NCBI GenBank assembly: GCA_016929035.1
Contig: JAFGJP010000065.1
Coordinates: 1 to 8,841, forward strand
Source: Candidatus Auribacterota bacterium
GTDB taxonomy: Bacteria; Auribacterota; JAFGBW01; JAFGJP01
Length of the DNA stretch: 8,841 nucleotides
Direction of reading: 5' to 3'
Shown here one piece after another: positions 5,948 to 8,841 of this stretch (position 1 is the first letter of the stretch; each line of letters begins with the position of its first letter). A program made the translations under genes and the position numbers. The notes under the pieces are model-generated. The model saw only the letters and a program-made list of their open reading frames with translations. It was not told the origin of the DNA and searched no databases.

Positions 5948-7302
5948 CCGCCGCCTTTCTTTGCTTTTTTGACCAGGATGATGTTTGTCACCAGGAATCC
6001 TGCGCCCACAAGGATAAATCCAAGACCCCGTTCCACAAAGGTGAGCTCCACATCAAAAAAACGAGCCAGTATGAGTATGGCCAAAATTATCATGCCGCCA
6101 TTGACCGTACCCATGTCCAATGTCCTTATGCCTAAAACAAGAGCACCCAGCCCCATTGAAAACATGTAGAGATTAAAAAGAAGTCGTGGAACGATCTCCT
6201 GGTTGGAAAAAGCGGAAAGTGTGTATCCGAAAAGAGCGATAACTGGCATTATGCCGAAAAGTATCCTTCTTTTCTCTTTTCTCCTGAATGATATGACCAG
6301 CAGGTAAACAGCTGCTGCAAAAAGAATCAGAACAAGCAGGTAATCGGCCCATGCGGCATACGGATGATAACAAAAACCGCTCCTGTAATATCCCCAGCCG
6401 ATATCGTCCCATGGAAATTCATAGGTCAAAAGAAGAGATAGTATCACTACGCCTGACGCGCCTACGCCCTGGTAAGGCTGCTGAAAGACTGAATGCGTTT
6501 GCCCAAACCAGTAGCTTCCGACAAGATACATGACCGAAAAGAGCGCGCTGTAAACAATGATCCACAGTCCCGGGACCGCTTTTTCAAGAGTTATTCCTGT
6601 TGCCACACAGAGGCAAAGAGAAAGCGTCCAGCCCATCAAGGACGACCGTCCTGAATAAGCATTCTTTTTAACTGCGGAATAGATGTGCGGTATGGTCAGT
6701 CCGAGCAAAGGCCAGAAAAGAAGAGCCTGTCCTCCGACTTCCTGTTCATACCCGGCCCAGAACGTTATTCCCACAAAATAGATGATACAGGGAAGACTTG
6801 CATTAAAGAGATAAACAAGCGGAATGCTGAGAAGCATCCATGTCAGGAGAAAAGCTCCCATGTCGCCGGGAATATGGTAGGTCTGACTGATCAGCGAGAT
6901 CGCGGAGCAGACGGCAAATGTGAGAAACGTGCTTATTCCTTCCCGCCAGGCAACCGATGTCCTGCCTGTGGAAAGGAACCAGATGCCAAGGCCGTGGCCG
7001 ATAAGAAGAGGGAGAAGAGAAAGAATCGTGCGTGTGAAGCGTGAGAGGTCCTTCCAGTTATGAGCTAAGAGAAGAATAATGCCGCCGCTGATAAGGATGG
7101 TGCCAAGGATACTGAAAACAATCAGAGCAATCTTCCGGCCTGATCTTTCAGGAACTTCTCCGTAATACTTTCTAATCTTTTCAGCGCTTTCTGATGAGAG
7201 AACGCCTTTATCTATCAACTTCGGCAATTCTTCATAAAGCCATCTGATATATTTGTTTTTCACTCTTATTGACCTGCGGTTACTTTCATACCCCGACTTC
7301 AT
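5944..7302 (-). CDS. DUF2157 multi-pass membrane protein
   Basis: Encodes 452 residues from ATG 7302. A soluble N-terminal part (1-55) has RWLYEELPKLIDKGVLS, typical of DUF2157. About 14 hydrophobic segments follow, near 57-80, 92-110, 123-139, 149-166, 169-184, 194-210, 221-237, 243-263, 281-294, 318-337, 347-364, 371-391, 400-417 and 424-444. Conserved points are LLAHNWKDLSRFTR (78-91), QTYHIPGD (140-147) and a C-terminal RFFDVELTFVERGLGFI (414-430). It is an inner-membrane protein of unknown function, first gene of a pair with the GDYXXLXY protein. The start is uncertain: ATG 7302 has no RBS and lies very near the predicted transcription start, whereas GTG 7263 (V14) has AGG nine bases upstream. 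No separate DUF4401 gene lies between the two genes as in many relatives. Confidence 0.9.
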   Translation of the reverse strand: MKSGYESNRRSIRVKNKYIRWLYEELPKLIDKGVLSSESAEKIRKYYGEVPERSGRKIALIVFSILGTILISGGIILLLAHNWKDLSRFTRTILSLLPLLIGHGLGIWFLSTGRTSVAWREGISTFLTFAVCSAISLISQTYHIPGDMGAFLLTWMLLSIPLVYLFNASLPCIIYFVGITFWAGYEQEVGGQALLFWPLLGLTIPHIYSAVKKNAYSGRSSLMGWTLSLCLCVATGITLEKAVPGLWIIVYSALFSVMYLVGSYWFGQTHSVFQQPYQGVGASGVVILSLLLTYEFPWDDIGWGYYRSGFCYHPYAAWADYLLVLILFAAAVYLLVISFRRKEKRRILFGIMPVIALFGYTLSAFSNQEIVPRLLFNLYMFSMGLGALVLGIRTLDMGTVNGGMIILAILILARFFDVELTFVERGLGFILVGAGFLVTNIILVKKAKKGGG

Positions 7303-7319
7303 CAAGAAATTATGTCTTA

Positions 7320-7348
7320 ACTATACTCTTTTGTGTTTCTTGCGTCAA
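7320..7348 (-). promoter_or_regulatory. Strong sigma70-type promoter for the DUF2157 operon
   Basis: On the minus strand TTGACG (7348-7343) is followed after exactly 17 bases by TATAGT (7325-7320), 10 of 12 to consensus. The transcript would start near 7313, about ten bases before ATG 7302 or about fifty before GTG 7263. This is the best promoter match in the window. Confidence 0.65.
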
Positions 7349-7376
7349 GAAAGGCTTGAATCCGCTTAGACTGTTT

Positions 7377-7429
7377 AGTCGGTTGGGTCCGTAAAAAACC
7401 GTAGAACGCAGGACGTGGGAAGTAGGACG
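7377..7429. repeat. Composite repeat: 9-bp units then 7-bp units
   Basis: Two 9-bp units, AGTCGGTTG (7377) and GGTCCGTAA (7386), are followed directly by 7-bp units AAAACCG (7395), TAGAACG (7402), CAGGACG (7409), TGGGAAG (7416) and TAGGACG (7423). The same order occurs at 8745-8801: 24 of 30 bases match between 7386-7415 and 8772-8801. 7416-7431 matches 1892-1907 at 15 of 16. Confidence 0.8.
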
Positions 7430-7434
7430 AAAAA

Positions 7435-7469
7435 ACTAAGTACTAAGAAAATAGGAACTATGAAATAAA
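7435..7469. repeat. Heptamer array, ACTAAGA type, degenerate
   Basis: ACTAAGT (7435) and ACTAAGA (7442) are clear; AAATAGG, AACTATG and AAATAAA continue the 7-base rhythm to 7469 with weaker similarity. Confidence 0.5.
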
Positions 7470-7483
7470 TCTTTTTTTCTTTT

Positions 7484-7532
7484 CCTTACAATTTCAAATT
7501 TCTTCTCACTCATTACCACTTACTACTTACCT
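7484..7532. repeat. Heptamer array, seven units, running into the TPR gene
   Basis: Seven consecutive units start at 7484 (CCTTACA), 7491 (ATTTCAA), 7498 (ATTTCTT), 7505 (CTCACTC), 7512 (ATTACCA), 7519 (CTTACTA) and 7526 (CTTACCT). It joins the T-rich class (as at 2293-2348) and the CTTACTA class (as at 2170-2190) in one continuous phase. The CTTACTA unit contains the stop codon of the TPR gene. Confidence 0.8.
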
Positions 7533-8275
7533 GACGGGTTCTGTTCTTTTTTCAGATTCTCTATATAAGCCAGTTCCTGCAAGGCGATACTATTGCCTTT
7601 ATCGATTTCCAGAGATTTCTTATAAGACTCTTCGGCTTTATCAAGGTCTCCCAGCTCAATATAAGCATAACCCATCCCGCGGAGCACGATGGGCTGCATC
7701 ACTTTATTGAACTCGAACTTTTCCGTGAGTTCATAGGCTGCCTGATATTCGGCTAACGCTTCACCCGGTCTTTTCAGCTGATTAAGAATAAACCCGCGCT
7801 CGCAAAGAGGCCTGGCATCGTACGGAGAAAAAGAAATAACGATCTCGAGATATTTCAGTGCGCTGTCGGGATCCCTCTTTTCCGTAGCCATGAAGGCTTT
7901 TAAAAAATACGCTTCTTTATATGACCAGTCAAGCCAGGAAGCTTTTTCTAAACCTATCTCTTTAAGACATTCGTCAAATTCTTCCTGTGAATGAGCAACA
8001 ATAAAAGGTTCATTTTCAGGTATGATATCGGTTTTAAAAGCCATGATGACTTCATCCAGCAGATCACCTGCTCTTTGAAAATCCTTTTGTTTTATCAATT
8101 CCAGAGCAGAGTTGATCTGGCTCCTGTACTCAGAGCCGATGGCCTGTTCAGCCTGAACATCAACCTCTGTCGTGCGAACGACAGGATCACCGGATCCTGC
8201 CTGTGCCTGTGAGAAGCCTTCACAGGGAAAAGCCAAAAAGCAAAGTAAAAAACATAAATAAAAAAAGTTTTTCAT
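7523..8275 (-). CDS. Secreted TPR-repeat protein
   Basis: Encodes 250 residues from ATG 8275, chosen because AAGGAG (8286-8281) sits five bases upstream; GTG 8281 overlaps that RBS. Residues 1-25 form a signal peptide (hydrophobic 4-17, likely cleavage near FSQA-QA), so the protein should be exported; Cys18 is not in a good lipobox. Helical TPR pairs lie at about 119-153, 154-183 and 195-225 (the last, GYAYIELGDLDKAEESYKKS, is the clearest), with a degenerate one at 54-80. TPRs are protein-binding scaffolds, so a periplasmic assembly or adaptor role is likely; the partner is unknown. Monocistronic, with its own TATAAT box. The stop codon and final lysine codon lie inside a repeat array. Confidence 0.88.
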   Translation of the reverse strand: MKNFFYLCFLLCFLAFPCEGFSQAQAGSGDPVVRTTEVDVQAEQAIGSEYRSQINSALELIKQKDFQRAGDLLDEVIMAFKTDIIPENEPFIVAHSQEEFDECLKEIGLEKASWLDWSYKEAYFLKAFMATEKRDPDSALKYLEIVISFSPYDARPLCERGFILNQLKRPGEALAEYQAAYELTEKFEFNKVMQPIVLRGMGYAYIELGDLDKAEESYKKSLEIDKGNSIALQELAYIENLKKEQNPSGK

Positions 8276-8280
8276 ATGCA

Positions 8281-8312
8281 CTCCTTATTACGTAATTTTT
8301 TAGAACATTATA
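8281..8312 (-). promoter_or_regulatory. Promoter -10 and RBS of the TPR gene
   Basis: A perfect TATAAT (8312-8307, minus) lies about 31 bases before ATG 8275; TTCTTG lies 16 bases upstream of it (8334-8329) as a poor -35. AAGGAG at 8286-8281 is the RBS. Confidence 0.55.
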
Positions 8313-8351
8313 CTAGAGAAAAAACCATCAAGAATCCAGAAGCAGTTTTGA

Positions 8352-8425
8352 CTCTGTGGCTCCTTCGACTTCGCTCAGGATTTAATATTGTGAATGAAAT
8401 CGAACTATTTGTGGCTCTGTGGCTA
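8352..8425 (+). repeat. REP-like core flanked by CTCTGTGGCT repeats
   Basis: CTCTGTGGCT occurs exactly at 8352-8361 and 8415-8424. Directly after the first copy lies CCTTCGACTTCGCTCAGG (8362-8379), the cleanest copy of the palindromic family's core. TGTGGCTC and TGTGGCTA at 8410-8425 form an 8-bp tandem pair. Confidence 0.65.
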
Positions 8426-8438
8426 AGAATTTTCTCTC

Positions 8439-8582
8439 TTATACAGATCGTCTTCTGTCTCTAGAAGATCTTCTGTCCCTGCCGTTTCTTCGCTCGGGTT
8501 TTTTGTAATGCTTACCTTCAGACTTTCTGCGGTCCACGCCTTTTCTTCTCTCTTTTCCGGAACGACGCTCTGGTCTTTTCAT
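8439..8582 (-). CDS. Small arginine-rich protein with internal duplication
   Basis: Encodes 47 residues from ATG 8582, supported by AGGGGAG (8598-8592) nine bases upstream. In-frame ATGs at 8615 and 8660 would give 58 or 73 residues; 8615 has a G-rich but poor RBS. Residues 3-22 and 28-47 are two copies of one unit, matching at 11 of 20 positions (pattern PERRxGxxRRxxxDRRxS). Such RR-SG-RR runs occur at the start of some signalling proteins and as short orphan proteins in environmental bacteria; nucleic-acid or polyanion binding is possible given the charge, as inference. It could also be non-coding. There is no signal peptide. The gene lies just upstream of the TPR gene, on the same strand, about 160 bases away. 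Confidence 0.45.
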   Translation of the reverse strand: MKRPERRSGKERRKGVDRRKSEGKHYKKPERRNGRDRRSSRDRRRSV

Positions 8583-8744
8583 GATATTCGACTCCCCTAT
8601 TTTTATAAAAGCCATCTTCCACCCCCGCTCTTCCCGAGACTTAATTCTTTTGGGGATCATATTTTTTAAAGCATACTATATTTTCTCGGCCCATTATCAT
8701 TCTACTCCTGCTGATCGAGCGAGTCAAGGGGGCTCAAAACGTTT

Positions 8745-8801
8745 GGACCGTTAGGTCCGTTGGGTCTGTTAGGCCCGTAAAAGACCGTGGGATGAAGGAC
8801 G
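8745..8801. repeat. Composite repeat: four 9-bp units then 7-bp units
   Basis: Four 9-bp units, GGACCGTTA (8745), GGTCCGTTG (8754), GGTCTGTTA (8763) and GGCCCGTAA (8772), run directly into 7-bp units AAGACCG (8781), TGGGATG (8788) and AAGGACG (8795). The first two 9-mers also form a hairpin, GGACC (8745-8749) with GGTCC (8754-8758). Repeat sequence like 1920-1940 (16 of 21) follows at 8802, and G-rich 7-base units (8824-8837) continue to the window edge. No gene is seen in 8661-8841. Confidence 0.8.
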
Positions 8802-8841
8802 TCAGGCTTCGCCAGTGATAAAAGGGGTAAGGGATAGGAGA

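Noticed and set aside
8276..8464. Plus-strand frame of 62 codons
   Set aside because: It covers the TPR gene's promoter and RBS and the CTCTGTGGCT/REP-like repeats; no RBS of its own.

Overview
The window looks like a piece of chromosome from an uncultured diderm (Gram-negative-type) bacterium. The evidence is a lipoprotein with a clear lipobox, a secreted TPR protein, and a large secreted beta-sandwich protein of the kind common in environmental lineages such as Omnitrophota, Elusimicrobiota and related groups. That placement is inference; no rRNA or marker gene is present. No tRNA, IS element, CRISPR array or phage gene was seen.

Layout, left to right. (1) Bases 1-1884, plus strand: the C-terminal 627 residues of a secreted multi-domain protein (tail of a DUF2341/ConA-like domain, then about five Ig-like beta-sandwich domains), cut by the left edge. 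(2) 1885-2387: gene-free, built almost wholly of degenerate tandem repeats. (3) 2445-3962, plus: a DUF1846 (UPF0371) protein. (4) 3963-4268: two palindromic repeats and a 9-bp minisatellite. (5) 4269-5078, plus: an unrecognised 269-aa lipoprotein. (6) 5079-5368: more repeats. (7) 7302-5369, minus: a two-gene operon, DUF2157 multi-pass membrane protein then GDYXXLXY protein, with a 4-bp start/stop overlap and a good sigma70-type promoter. (8) 7303-7522: repeats. (9) 8275-7523, minus: a secreted TPR protein with strong RBS and a TATAAT box. (10) 8582-8439, minus: a possible 47-aa arginine-rich protein made of a duplicated 20-residue unit. (11) 8661-8841: little, then repeats that run off the right edge.

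The genes read as unrelated envelope or housekeeping units, apart from the DUF2157/GDYXXLXY pair. The unusual part is the spaces between them. Nearly every intergenic gap is filled with very degenerate 7-bp tandem arrays (consensus types NNGGACG, TAGTCGA, CTTACTA, GATACAA, AAAACTC) and 9-bp arrays (GGTCCGTTA, TTCTCTGTG), mixed with a palindromic family (core CTTCGACTTCGCTCAG). Arrays start at or inside the stop codons of several genes, and two loci share the same block order. I see no sign of a defence, secretion or biosynthetic system; if anything here is under-described, it is this heptamer/nonamer repeat landscape and its link to gene 3' ends.
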